A program made the position numbers and the translations under genes. The notes beneath the pieces were generated by a model, which had not been told where the DNA came from, ran no database searches, and worked only from the letters and a program-made list of their open reading frames with translations. Positions 9,279 to 18,658 of a stretch of DNA of 64,000 nt are shown piece by piece (position 1 is the first letter of the stretch; each line of letters starts with the position of its first letter). Origin of the DNA: JALCLA01 sp965653565 (GTDB lineage Bacteria > Pseudomonadota > Gammaproteobacteria > Xanthomonadales > Xanthomonadaceae); contig CBFHAI010000012.1 of NCBI GenBank assembly GCA_965653565.1, positions 1 through 64,000 of the forward strand. Direction: 5' to 3'.

Positions 9279-10733
9279 ATGAATCGCACCCTGACTTCCG
9301 ATCGCCTCGCCGTCCTCGTCGGCGCCTTCGACCGTGCGCCGGCCTACCGCGGCCTGCGTCGCGCGCTGCAGGAATTGATCGGCGACGGCCGCATCGCGCT
9401 CGGCACCCGCCTGCCGAGCGAACGGGCCGTCGCGCAGCGGCTCGACATCGCACGCAACACCGTGACGCGCGCCTACGCCGACCTCGTCGCCGCCGGCTTC
9501 GCCACGGTGAGGCAGGGCGCGGGCACCTTTGCCAGCGTGCCGGGCGATCGTCGCCGCGCGCACGAACACGCATTGCATTCGATCGGCAACGCGCCGCTGT
9601 CCGACGGCAGTATCGATCTGAACTGCGCGGCCAGCGGCGCCACGCCCGGCGTCGCCGCCGCCTACGAACGTGCACTCGCCGCGCTGCCCGCGCATCTGTC
9701 CAGCGATGGCTACCTGCCGGCCGGCCTGCCCGCGCTGCAGGCGCGCATCGCCGAGTCGTACGCGCGTCGCGGCCTGCCGACGACAGCGGAACAGATCATC
9801 GTCACCTCGGGCGCACTCGCCGCCATCGCCGTCGCCGCGCGCGCGCTGTCGCGGCCGGGCGATCGCGTGATGATCGAATCGCCGGTGTACTCGAACGCGA
9901 TCGAAGCCGTGCGACTCGGCGGCGGACGCCTGGTCAGCGCGCCGCTCGGCGATGCGCTCGGCAATGCAGGCTGGGATCTCGACGGCATCGAAGCCACGCT
10001 GCGCCAGACTGCGCCGCATCTCGCGTACCTGATTCCCGATTTCCAGAACCCGACCGGCTTCCTGATGCCGGACGCCGCGCGCGAACGCTACGCCGCCGCG
10101 TTGCGCGCCACGCGCACCGTCGCGATCGTCGACGAAGCGCTGCAAGCGACCTGTCTCGACGACGAGATCGCGATGCCCGCGCCGTTCGCCGCACACGCAA
10201 CGGATGCCATCACCGTCGGCAGCGTGTCGAAACTGTTCTGGGGCGGACTGCGCGTCGGCTGGATCCGCGCGCCGCGCGAGCTCACCGAACGCCTGATCGC
10301 CGCGCGCGTGCAACTCGACCTCGGTACCTCGCTGTTCGACCAACTGGTCGTGGCCGAATTGATGGACGACACCGCGGTCGCCGATCTGCGACGCACGCAA
10401 CTGCGGCAACGCCGCGATGCACTGGCGCAGGCGATCCGCGACCGCCTGCCCGACTGGCGCTTTCGCCTGCCGCAAGGCGGCCTCTCGCTCTGGCTGCAAC
10501 TCCCGCACGGCAGCGCCACGCGCCTCGCCGCCGACGCCGAACTCGCCGGCGTGCACCTCGCGCCGGGCCCGGTTTTCAGCGTCGAAGGCGGCATGGATCA
10601 ATGGCTGCGCATTCCGTATGCAAAACCGGAAGAGCAACTCGTGCAGGCAGTCGAACGCATCGCCGCGGCGGCGCCGGTGGCGCCGGCGGAACATCTGCGG
10701 CGACGGCGCGCGGTGCATCCGTTGATTGCGTGA
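9279..10733 (+). CDS. MocR-type PLP-dependent GntR transcriptional regulator
   Basis: A 484-residue fusion of an N-terminal GntR winged helix and a fold-type-I aminotransferase domain. The helix part is at about 25-95 (GTRLPSERAVAQRLDIARNT, then TVTRAYADL). The aminotransferase part runs from about 105 to the end. The Schiff-base lysine is in SVSKLFWGGLRVGW near residue 315, and PDFQNPTG is the cofactor/substrate loop near 250. MocR proteins sense PLP or amino-compound ligands. The divergent neighbour yczE is the likely target. ATG 9279 lies just beyond the palindrome, so autoregulation is plausible. Confidence 0.92.
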   Translation: MNRTLTSDRLAVLVGAFDRAPAYRGLRRALQELIGDGRIALGTRLPSERAVAQRLDIARNTVTRAYADLVAAGFATVRQGAGTFASVPGDRRRAHEHALHSIGNAPLSDGSIDLNCAASGATPGVAAAYERALAALPAHLSSDGYLPAGLPALQARIAESYARRGLPTTAEQIIVTSGALAAIAVAARALSRPGDRVMIESPVYSNAIEAVRLGGGRLVSAPLGDALGNAGWDLDGIEATLRQTAPHLAYLIPDFQNPTGFLMPDAARERYAAALRATRTVAIVDEALQATCLDDEIAMPAPFAAHATDAITVGSVSKLFWGGLRVGWIRAPRELTERLIAARVQLDLGTSLFDQLVVAELMDDTAVADLRRTQLRQRRDALAQAIRDRLPDWRFRLPQGGLSLWLQLPHGSATRLAADAELAGVHLAPGPVFSVEGGMDQWLRIPYAKPEEQLVQAVERIAAAAPVAPAEHLRRRRAVHPLIA

Positions 10734-11018
10734 CAGGTTGCGAAGATGCCCGGACTACGGTCGAACGGGCCGATCACGTTCCGAAGTTTCGGCGGATGGC
10801 TCGATTTTGTTGGCGACGAAGCTCAGCGGTGCGGCGCCGTGGCCGAGGCAGGCCGATACGGTTGAACTTGCCATTTGGGCGCGGAGCGTTACCCGAGAAA
10901 CAAAACGGCAAACTCACGTTTCGTCCCACTGCCAATTTATAACCCGCCCGCGGGCTTGCGGCAAGGCCCGCGTCGTGGTGCACAGTCCGCGGCCGCATCA
11001 ACGAGAGCGAGGCGCGGC

Positions 11019-12521
11019 ATGCAAACGACGTACGAGGTGGTGATTGGCGGGGCGGGTCCGACGGGGCTGATGCTGGCGGGGGAACTGGCGTTGGCCGGGG
11101 TCGATGTGGCGATCGTCGAACGTCGGCCGAACCAGCAACTCGCGGGCACCCGGGCCGGTGGCCTGCACGCGCGATCGCTGGAAATCCTGGATCAGCGCGG
11201 CATCGCCGATCGCTTCTTCGCCGAAGGACAGATCGCGCAGGTAGCCGGTTTTGCCGGGGTTTCGCTCGATATTTCCGATTTCCCGTCCCGCCACAACTAC
11301 GGCCTGGGGCTGTGGCAAAACCACATCGAGCGCATCCTCGCCGGCTGGCTCGGCGAACTTGGTGTGTCGATTCAGTTCGGCCGCGAGGTGCTGAGCTTCG
11401 CGCAGGACGCGAGCGGCGTTGCCGTGGAATTGTCGGACGGACGCACATTGCGCGCCAGCTATCTCATCGGTTGCGATGGCGGCCGCAGCTTCATACGCAA
11501 AGCGGCTGGAATCGCCTTCCCCGGATCGGATGCCACGACGAGCAGCCTGATCGCGCAAGTCGAGATTACCGCGCAACCGAAACTTGGAATCCACACCGAC
11601 GCGCTCGGCAAACACGCGATAGGACGCGTGGACTACAGGATCGACAACGGCCGGATCGTTTACGCAGACACCGGCCCGGTGAACATCATGCTCACCGAAA
11701 AGGAAATCGGCGGTCCGGGCGAACCCACACTGGACGATCTGCGCGCCGCGTTGATGACGGCGTATGGAACCGACTTCGGCGCGCACAGTCCGCTCTGGAT
11801 TTCGCGCTTCACTGACGCCAGTCGGCAGGCCGACACCTACCGTGCGAGGCGCGTGCTGCTCGCCGGCGACGCGGCCCATATCCACGCGCCCGATGGCGGA
11901 CAAGGCCTCAACACCGGACTGCAGGATGCGGTGAACCTCGGATGGAAACTGGCACAAGTGGTGCGCGGCCAGTCGCCGGACAACTTGCTCGATTCCTACC
12001 ACGCAGAGCGCCATCCCGTAGCCGCGCGCGTGTTGCGCAACACGATGGCGGCGGTCGCACTGCGCCGCAGCGACGAACGCACCTCGGCGCTGCGGGAAAC
12101 CGTCGCCGACTTGCTGACAATGGACGAGCCCCGCAAACACCTCGCCGCGGAACTCTCGGGACTCGGCATTCGCTACGACTTCGGCGAAGGCCATCCGCTG
12201 CTGGGGCGTCGCATGCCCGATCTTGATCTCGTGGTGGACCACGCCGCCGTGCGGCTCTTCACCTTGTTGCACGACGCGCGACCGCTCCTGCTGCAGTTCG
12301 GCGCCGACGATGTGCTCGGCATCGCCCCCTGGTCCGATCGCGTCAGGAAAATCCGCTGCGACTATGCCGGGTCCTGGACACTGCCGGTGATCGGCGAGGC
12401 AGTTGCACCGAGCGCGGTACTCGTTCGACCCGACGGCTATGTTGCTTGGGTCGGTACGACCGGCGACTCGGGTCTTCGAGAAGCGCTGAGCAAGTGGTTT
12501 GGATCACCGGACGCTACGTGA
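11019..12521 (+). CDS. FAD-dependent aromatic hydroxylase (PheA/TfdB, PF01494 type)
   Basis: A 500-residue flavoprotein monooxygenase. The dinucleotide motif GGAGPTG is near residue 9, the DG motif GCDGGRS near 150 and the GD motif LAGDAAH near 282, followed by DGGQGLNTGLQDAVNLGWKL. A thioredoxin-like C-terminal domain is the usual third part. The type hydroxylates phenols or polyketide rings with NAD(P)H and O2. The ATG at 11019 is preceded by GAGCGAGG; the frame is open to 10875 without a better start. The gene stands alone, so the substrate cannot be deduced. The 285-base upstream gap shows a TATAAC hexamer near 10938 but nothing else. Confidence 0.88.
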   Translation: MQTTYEVVIGGAGPTGLMLAGELALAGVDVAIVERRPNQQLAGTRAGGLHARSLEILDQRGIADRFFAEGQIAQVAGFAGVSLDISDFPSRHNYGLGLWQNHIERILAGWLGELGVSIQFGREVLSFAQDASGVAVELSDGRTLRASYLIGCDGGRSFIRKAAGIAFPGSDATTSSLIAQVEITAQPKLGIHTDALGKHAIGRVDYRIDNGRIVYADTGPVNIMLTEKEIGGPGEPTLDDLRAALMTAYGTDFGAHSPLWISRFTDASRQADTYRARRVLLAGDAAHIHAPDGGQGLNTGLQDAVNLGWKLAQVVRGQSPDNLLDSYHAERHPVAARVLRNTMAAVALRRSDERTSALRETVADLLTMDEPRKHLAAELSGLGIRYDFGEGHPLLGRRMPDLDLVVDHAAVRLFTLLHDARPLLLQFGADDVLGIAPWSDRVRKIRCDYAGSWTLPVIGEAVAPSAVLVRPDGYVAWVGTTGDSGLREALSKWFGSPDAT

Positions 12522-12643
12522 AACATCAGTGGCGGAAAAATCCAAATTGGCAAGCCACTTTCGTCGGCCCTTGTTCGCAGCCATCAAGGGTCCCGACCTG
12601 CCGTCCCGGGAATTCGGAACGTCTTCGCCAGCGTCCGACGCTC

Positions 12644-12670
12644 CTTGCCCCGGCAGTGCGCCGGGGCAAG
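12644..12670. terminator. GC-rich hairpin between convergent genes
   Basis: CTTGCCCCGGC (12644-12654) and GCCGGGGCAAG (12660-12670) pair perfectly over 11 bp around a five-base loop. The hairpin lies between the converging hydroxylase gene and beta-helix gene. There is no long T run on either side, so termination may be weak; it could serve both directions. Confidence 0.6.
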
Positions 12671-12695
12671 TCTTCGATAACTCTCGCCGCAATCG

Positions 12696-14318
12696 CTACA
12701 GCGCACCGTACTCGAAAGCTCCGAGATCGCATTTGACATCGCGCGCACGATTGCGGATATCGGTCGATTGGCAGTACGCGGCATTGCCGGCGTTGACGAT
12801 GGAACTGGTCGACGACGTGGTGCCCGTGATCGGGAACAGGCCGCCGAACGTGCCGCGCGACAGCGACGCCGACCAGAGGGAGAATCCGCCGGCACAGGCG
12901 AAAGACGATTCGCCCGAGCGCAGATTGCTGCCCAGTGCACTGATCAGGGCAGGCGTTCCGGTGCAGCGGCCGAGCACCACGCTGTTGGCATAGTTCGACG
13001 AGCCCGTCGAGCCCTGGTGCACCGCATCGCGACCGGTGTTCGACATGTTGCTCCAGAAGGTGACGTGGCGCATCGTCAGCGATGCGCTGTTGGTGATGGC
13101 GGCCTGCGCCGGGGCGCGATTATTGTAGAAATCGACATTCTTCAATTCGATGCTCTTGCCCGCGCCGCTGAAATTCACTGCGCCCGCATAACCGTCGGAC
13201 ACGTTGTTTTCGAAGGCGACGCGTTCGAGCAGCACGCTAGAATTGGCGAAGAACGCGGCACCGCCGTTGACCAGCGTATGGCTGTCGGCGATGCGCGAAT
13301 CGCGGATGACGACGCTTGCTTCGATCGAATAGATGGCGCCGGCGCTGTGGGTCGAATCGCTGCCGATCAGTTCGACGCGCTCCATCAACAGTCCTTGCGA
13401 GATGAACATCGCACCCCCGAACGAGCCGTAGGCGTTGTCCGAATCGTTGTTGGACAACAGCAACAGGCCGGTGCCATTGGTGGTCTTCACGCCTTTCACC
13501 ACCAGGCCTTTGCCGATGTCGACGAAGGCACCGCCGCTCGACGCGGTGTTGTCGGCGACCAGACTGTCGTCGTCGGCAAGGAAATCGCTGTTCGACGCGA
13601 CCGCACCGCCGCTGTGCTCGGCGTGATTGCGGAGCAATCGGCTACCGCCCTGCAAGCGCAACGGACTGTTCTGCGCGCGGATGCCGCCACCCACCTGGCC
13701 GATGTTGTCCTGGATGATGCTGCGATAAATCGTCGCGGGCGTGTCGAGCAATTGCATGCCGCCGGCGCCGAAACCCGAATCGTTGCCGGCGATCGTGGTG
13801 TAGCGCAACGAGAGCGTGCATTCCTGCAGCCACATTGCGCCGCCCTGGCTGGCATGGTTGTCGCGCAGCGCCACCTGGTCGAGCGTGATATCGGCCTGGT
13901 AGCCGCGGATCGCACCGCCGAAGGTCGAAATATAGATGCTGCCGTCGGCGTAGCCATCCTTCACGGTGAGCCGGCGCAGCGTGTATTTGCCGCCGCTCAT
14001 CAGCAGCAGCGAGCCGATGCCGTTGCCGCGGATCGCGGTGCTGTTCATGCCGGCGCCGAGCAGCGTCACGTCGGTCGGCAGGGCCAGCGTGGCGGCGGTG
14101 GCGGCATACGGCGGTTCGAGCACGTACTCGCCGGCCGCCAGCACGATGGTATCGGCCTCGGGCGTCAGCCCCGCCGCGGTGGCGGCTTCACGCAAGGTGC
14201 AGCCGTCGACCGCGCAATCCATCGGATCGGGATCGTCGAAACGCGTGACCGTGATGGTGGCGGCGCTGGCGGCAGCGCAGCCGAGCGAAAGCGAAAGGGC
14301 AAGCAGGAGACGGGACAT
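12696..14318 (-). CDS. Secreted right-handed beta-helix protein with CSLREA-type N-terminus
   Basis: A 540-residue exported protein. A signal peptide (LLLALSLSLGCAAASAA) is followed by ITVTRFDDPDP and the motif GCTLREA, a variant of the CSLREA domain. The body is a series of ~22-residue parallel beta-helix turns (repeated G-G-A-I/M/F), and the C-terminus is KCDLGAFEYG. Proteins of this form are surface or secreted and of unknown function; some are adhesins or polysaccharide-active. The ATG at 14318 places the signal peptide at the start and follows CCGGAG; a longer frame to 14354 is not needed. Six or more Cys residues suggest disulfides. Confidence 0.85.
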   Translation of the reverse strand: MSRLLLALSLSLGCAAASAATITVTRFDDPDPMDCAVDGCTLREAATAAGLTPEADTIVLAAGEYVLEPPYAATAATLALPTDVTLLGAGMNSTAIRGNGIGSLLLMSGGKYTLRRLTVKDGYADGSIYISTFGGAIRGYQADITLDQVALRDNHASQGGAMWLQECTLSLRYTTIAGNDSGFGAGGMQLLDTPATIYRSIIQDNIGQVGGGIRAQNSPLRLQGGSRLLRNHAEHSGGAVASNSDFLADDDSLVADNTASSGGAFVDIGKGLVVKGVKTTNGTGLLLLSNNDSDNAYGSFGGAMFISQGLLMERVELIGSDSTHSAGAIYSIEASVVIRDSRIADSHTLVNGGAAFFANSSVLLERVAFENNVSDGYAGAVNFSGAGKSIELKNVDFYNNRAPAQAAITNSASLTMRHVTFWSNMSNTGRDAVHQGSTGSSNYANSVVLGRCTGTPALISALGSNLRSGESSFACAGGFSLWSASLSRGTFGGLFPITGTTSSTSSIVNAGNAAYCQSTDIRNRARDVKCDLGAFEYGAL

Positions 14319-14462
14319 TGCGAAGCTCCGGATGGGGTGGGGCGCGTTGTCCAACGCAAGCGGCGCGGAACGGAGGCCAAGGCCCTATGCAGCGCGGCCC
14401 ACGGTGCGTACGGCTCGGCTCGCATCGATTGATGCCCGGCGCCCGCCCTCGTCACGGAAGCA

Positions 14463-14493
14463 AGGACGCCGCGGCGTTTCGCCGCGGCGTCCT
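14463..14493. terminator. 14-bp perfect hairpin downstream of metalloprotease gene
   Basis: AGGACGCCGCGGCG (14463-14476) pairs with CGCCGCGGCGTCCT (14480-14493) around TTT. Read on the minus strand it follows the metalloprotease stop codon by about 33 bases and is followed by TTGCTT. That is consistent with a transcription terminator, though the T tract is weak. Confidence 0.7.
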
Positions 14494-14526
14494 CGTCCGA
14501 CAGTACCGGAGTTCTTAGAACAGGTT

Positions 14527-16659
14527 CTACGGGACTACCTGGAAAGTGTCGGAAAAGACATGCCAGTCGAGTACCGCGTCCACGTCATAAGTGATGACGA
14601 AGTAGGCATCGTAGGCGGCACCCGTACTCGGCACGGAAATCTCCATCGCGTTCGTCACACCCGGTGCCCCGTACTGCGTCGCCAACCTCTGACACTTGCC
14701 TTTGCTGGGAGTACAAAGCGCAACGGCGATCGACGAAAACTTCGGAGTAGCGAGTGTGCTTGGATTGGGCGACCATTTGATGGTGTGCTTTTGTCCGCCC
14801 TGGACTTGCGCACCGGCCAGTGGAGACGAAACGGTGGGAACGGACTCCGGTTTCACCGCAATGGTCACGTCGGCGGAGTCGTAGCTCGGCACATCGCCGT
14901 TGGATGCATTGATGTCCCAGACCGTTGCCCGGAAGTGGAGTTCGCCCGCACTCGAGGTTCCGACGTCGAACGGCAGGCCGGTGTTGTAAGGCGGGAAAAA
15001 TCGCCCAAAAGACTTGCTTACGTACGACGCCGGCGGCGCTATCGTGGACATACCGAATCCCTGAGGGCAGCGCTTGTACTCGGCGCGGAACAAGGGCGGC
15101 AGCCCGCCGGCGGACAGCGCGTCCATCTGATTCCATTCCGCCACCCCGAGCGTTGAACCGCAGCCGGTGAAGCCGCCCGGCGGCGCGAAGAAGCTGTTGG
15201 GATTTTCGCTGTACGCATCGGCATCACTGGCGTACGCCGTCAACGTGAAACCGGCGTATCGCGGCACCCAGCGCGGCGCGGCGGGCGCCGTGATGATCGC
15301 TTTTACTGGATCGTTCGCCGTTACCTGATGCCCGATGCAGTTTTGAGGACTTTGTGGTGCGCCGTTCTCGAGCGCTGTCAGCTGCGTGTCGATCAGACTC
15401 AGACTGTCGGCATGGAAGAAGGGCATGCCGCCTTTGATATCGTCATCAGTCCCACACAAGAACGGGTAGCTCATGAAGGTTCGACCACCGCCAATCTCGA
15501 GGTCGTGACCCGCCGCCGCATTGCCCGCGCAACCGCCCATTTGGGAACTGAACGTGTGGTGCGCACCAAGCAAATGTCCGATTTCGTGGACCACATGAAA
15601 GCTGGCATTGCCCCAGTTGTTGGTGACTTTGCCTTCAACGATCGACGCCGGATTCAAGCTGACATAAGCAGTTGCCTTGTAGAACGCAGAGCAAACGGCG
15701 CCTAACGCCGCAGAGCCGCCCATTGGATCCAGGGGCTCCAACCCCAGCACTATTCCCGCATCCCACCACGCTGGCCACGGCGCGCCGGCGTTCGAAACAA
15801 TCCAGTCCTGGAATACCTGGTTTGCAATCGCCCAATCTTCCTTGAGCAAGGGAAGATTGTTGAATACCGATTGGGGAGGCTGACCGGTATATCCGGCATT
15901 GGGAGCAAAAATATAGGCAAGCGGCCGATCGGCACCGGTGCCTGCGCCGATGCCGTTGATCGTGACCCCCGCATTGGCCGTCAGGGCATCGTCGACCCAG
16001 GCACTGAGCCCGATCATGAAGTTGTCGACCGGCACCGATTTCGAAAATCCGTCGGACAGCGGATCGAGAAACTTCCAGAGATTCTCGGTGATGGTGAAGA
16101 ACATGCCCACATGCCGCAGCACCATCATGCCGGTGAAGGGATCGACCAACGAGTTCGCACCCGGGTTGGGACCGGGAAGCGACGGCGAGGCACCGATAAT
16201 GGTTTCCGAGAATGCGGGGTTATCGGCCCTCGACAGCGCTTCGAAGAACTGCCGCACCGGAACGCCTGCCGTGCTCACATACCGGAGCTGGGAATCGCTC
16301 GAAAGTTCCAGATTCAGTTGCCCACCGCCGAAAACACCGCGCAGCTTCCAGCCGGTGCCGGATTCGCCGGTCAGCACCAGCGCGCTGCGTTCCTCGGAGA
16401 CGAATTCTCCAGTCTGGCGATCCACGGCCATCGCATGGGCGGATCGGCGCCGGGCGGTTAGCTGGAAAGCTTCGAGCCGGTCGCCGGCGACCGGCAACGT
16501 CACGATAGAGTTTTCCCCTGCCTGGAATTCGGAATCGTCCAGGGTATGCGTTGCGATGAAACTTCCGCCCTCATCCACCAATTCAACCTCCAACTCTTTC
16601 GCATGCAAACAAAAACTGCTTGCGAGAAGTGCAAACAACAGAAAGTTGCGCTTTGACAT
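14527..16659 (-). CDS. Secreted zinc metalloprotease (metzincin, reprolysin-like)
   Basis: A 710-residue exported protein with a signal peptide at about 1-20. The zinc motif HEIGHLLGAHH (HEXXHXXGXXH) is near residue 353, and a Met-turn candidate TFMSYPF follows about 30 residues later. This makes it a metzincin, most like M12B/reprolysin-like bacterial peptidases. The N-terminal ~200 residues look like a propeptide, and the C-terminal ~200 a beta-sandwich domain (Fn3/Ig-like). Start ATG 16659 follows AGGTGG and begins the signal peptide; a longer frame to 16713 is disfavoured. The natural substrate is unknown. Confidence 0.87.
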   Translation of the reverse strand: MSKRNFLLFALLASSFCLHAKELEVELVDEGGSFIATHTLDDSEFQAGENSIVTLPVAGDRLEAFQLTARRRSAHAMAVDRQTGEFVSEERSALVLTGESGTGWKLRGVFGGGQLNLELSSDSQLRYVSTAGVPVRQFFEALSRADNPAFSETIIGASPSLPGPNPGANSLVDPFTGMMVLRHVGMFFTITENLWKFLDPLSDGFSKSVPVDNFMIGLSAWVDDALTANAGVTINGIGAGTGADRPLAYIFAPNAGYTGQPPQSVFNNLPLLKEDWAIANQVFQDWIVSNAGAPWPAWWDAGIVLGLEPLDPMGGSAALGAVCSAFYKATAYVSLNPASIVEGKVTNNWGNASFHVVHEIGHLLGAHHTFSSQMGGCAGNAAAGHDLEIGGGRTFMSYPFLCGTDDDIKGGMPFFHADSLSLIDTQLTALENGAPQSPQNCIGHQVTANDPVKAIITAPAAPRWVPRYAGFTLTAYASDADAYSENPNSFFAPPGGFTGCGSTLGVAEWNQMDALSAGGLPPLFRAEYKRCPQGFGMSTIAPPASYVSKSFGRFFPPYNTGLPFDVGTSSAGELHFRATVWDINASNGDVPSYDSADVTIAVKPESVPTVSSPLAGAQVQGGQKHTIKWSPNPSTLATPKFSSIAVALCTPSKGKCQRLATQYGAPGVTNAMEISVPSTGAAYDAYFVITYDVDAVLDWHVFSDTFQVVP

Positions 16660-17084
16660 TCGGTCCACCTTGGCTGCGCCTGTCGACGTTCGGGACAACG
16701 GCACCCAGAGCAAAACTTGATTTCAGCTTTTTGCTCAGGCGAATAGTGGGAACACGGACAGCTCGCTTGTGCGCCCGAACACGTCTACGCAAGGCCGCGT
16801 TTTGCCGGACAGATCAGTTCGGTGTGTGAATCGACGAACGCCGCCACCATCCACCAAAAGAGTGCGGAAGCTCACGCTTTCCACTGCGTTTGAAACGCCT
16901 GCGCGAAAGGGGGGGCGGACGCCGTTATTGCTTAAATCAACGCGCTTTCCACGGGCGACGACAAGAATGGCGGAGTCATGCCCGTCTCATTGTCAACTAA
17001 TGTGGCGCATGCAGACGGTTGCGAGCCGCCCGGATTGTCGACTCGTTGTCGACTCGTTGGAGTCGCCGACGCAGGTCGAGTGAA
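16660..17084. other. Intergenic, no gene seen
   Basis: 425 bases separate the divergent metalloprotease and membrane-protein genes. Short frames exist but none has family resemblance or a good start. Promoters for both genes should lie here; I could not assign them with confidence. Confidence 0.5.
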
Positions 17085-18458
17085 ATGAAATGTCCTCTTT
17101 CGACGTTGCTCATCCAAATGAGCACATCATTCGCATTTCGCCTGTCGATCGCTTCGGCCCTGCTGCTGGCCTCCGGCCCGGCGCTCGCGTCCAGAGAGGG
17201 CGCAGGCATCGGTGAAGGTTTGGTGGTGCTGGGCTTGATCGTGGTCGGCGCGATCGCACTGACGTTGCTGGCGAGCCTCGTTGCCGGAGGCATGCTGGCG
17301 GTCAGACGCGGGCGCCGTGCCGGGCGCGGCATGCTCGTCGGCCTGGCGGTGGGCCTGGGCGGATGGATCGCACTGGCCCTGGCGCTCTATCTGGTATTCC
17401 TGTTTCCAATCGATGTGCGCCACTGGCGCGAGGCGCGCGAGGAGGCGGCGATCACGCAATGGTTGTTGCCGCTGGATCGAATGCAGCCCGGACAGTTGGG
17501 CGCCACGCTGGCACAACTGCGGGAAAGCCAGCCGCCGTACTTTTATGCCTCGGCCCGGCTCGCCGGGGCCTTGCTGACCGTTCTGCCGCGCGGGCAGATT
17601 CCGGCACGGGCCGAAGACATCGCAGCGCTTCGTGCTTTCGTCGCCAGCAAGCCGCAGCTTGTGTTTTTCGACACGGACTCCCAACTCGAAGGCCTGGCGG
17701 GCTGGATGCAGTGGCGATACTCCATCGACGAAGCCGCCCGGACCTGCAACGCCGACTCCGAGTGTTTGGCGTCCTACGCGAGATTCCTGTTCGCCGACTG
17801 CGAGAAGCACTTCGATGCCTGCGTCCGCGACGTACGCATCGACGAATTGTCGCGAGTGATGGAACGTCTGCAGGGCGATGCGTCGATGCCGCTTGTTTCA
17901 ATCCTGCACGGGCTACGCGGCAAGCTCGTTCTTGCCGATTTGCGGTCGGGCACGGTTCGCGCGCAGATGACGGTGCTGCTGCAGCCGCCTCCCGAAGGTT
18001 ACCAGTACGGGTTCGACGATCGACTCGCCGCGACGCTTATTCCGTCGCTGCAGCGAATGCCCGCCTCGCTGACGCAAGACGATCGCGCTGCGCTCGAGGA
18101 ATTTGTCGCCGACGTACGTGCAGGGAAACGAGCGCCTCAGTCCGATCCCTGCCTGCGTTCGCCAGGCAGCTGCGGCAACTCGGTTTCCGCGCTGCGTGGC
18201 GCGATCGTATGGGCCTATGCGGGGCCTGCTATCACGACGGCAGTAACCGAATGCGGCGGTGACAACAGCGTCGGCTGCGCGATGGCTTACGCCGAAGCGT
18301 TGACAACGCATTGCGCCGCGCATGTTTCCGAATGCCGAGCGGCCGCCAACCCCACTGACTTGCAACGACTAATCGACGCGATCGGACCGCCACAGAATTC
18401 GTACAAGCAGGAAATCGTCGCCGACCTTGGGAAACTTGGAGAAGCGTGGACGCGATAA
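17085..18458 (+). CDS. Membrane protein of unknown function
   Basis: About 457 residues. Near the N-terminus are a signal-like segment (FRLSIASALLLASGPALAS) and then two membrane segments (GLVVLGLIVVGAIALTLLAS; WIALALALYLVFLF). A ~310-residue domain follows with regular Cys pairs (TCNADSEC, DCEKHFDAC, DPCLRSPGSC, CGGDNSVGCA), probably disulfide-bonded and periplasmic. No family recognised. The start is uncertain: ATG 17085 follows GGTCGAGTGAA, while ATG 17118 sits directly at the signal-like segment. Convergent with the sensor kinase gene; the 200-base gap 18459-18658 holds nothing obvious. Confidence 0.7.
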   Translation: MKCPLSTLLIQMSTSFAFRLSIASALLLASGPALASREGAGIGEGLVVLGLIVVGAIALTLLASLVAGGMLAVRRGRRAGRGMLVGLAVGLGGWIALALALYLVFLFPIDVRHWREAREEAAITQWLLPLDRMQPGQLGATLAQLRESQPPYFYASARLAGALLTVLPRGQIPARAEDIAALRAFVASKPQLVFFDTDSQLEGLAGWMQWRYSIDEAARTCNADSECLASYARFLFADCEKHFDACVRDVRIDELSRVMERLQGDASMPLVSILHGLRGKLVLADLRSGTVRAQMTVLLQPPPEGYQYGFDDRLAATLIPSLQRMPASLTQDDRAALEEFVADVRAGKRAPQSDPCLRSPGSCGNSVSALRGAIVWAYAGPAITTAVTECGGDNSVGCAMAYAEALTTHCAAHVSECRAAANPTDLQRLIDAIGPPQNSYKQEIVADLGKLGEAWTR

Positions 18459-18658
18459 GCATGGGATGTTCCGGCGCAGCCCCTACGGCGGCGCTTTGAC
18501 TCAGACGCCAACGCGGTGGAATAGCGCCGCGGACGAGCGAGCTACGATGGACTGCGCATCCGCTTGCTCGGCGATTGCGCCGACACGTCTGTGCGCCCCT
18601 CCGCGCCGACACCGCGCCCGCCGGCCAACCCGATGTCATCGCCTCGCCAGCAGTGTTG

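Noticed and set aside
9279..10718. Minus-strand frame extending yczE to 725 residues
   Set aside because: The upstream part is antisense to the intact MocR gene; the yczE start at 9218 has a ribosome-binding site.
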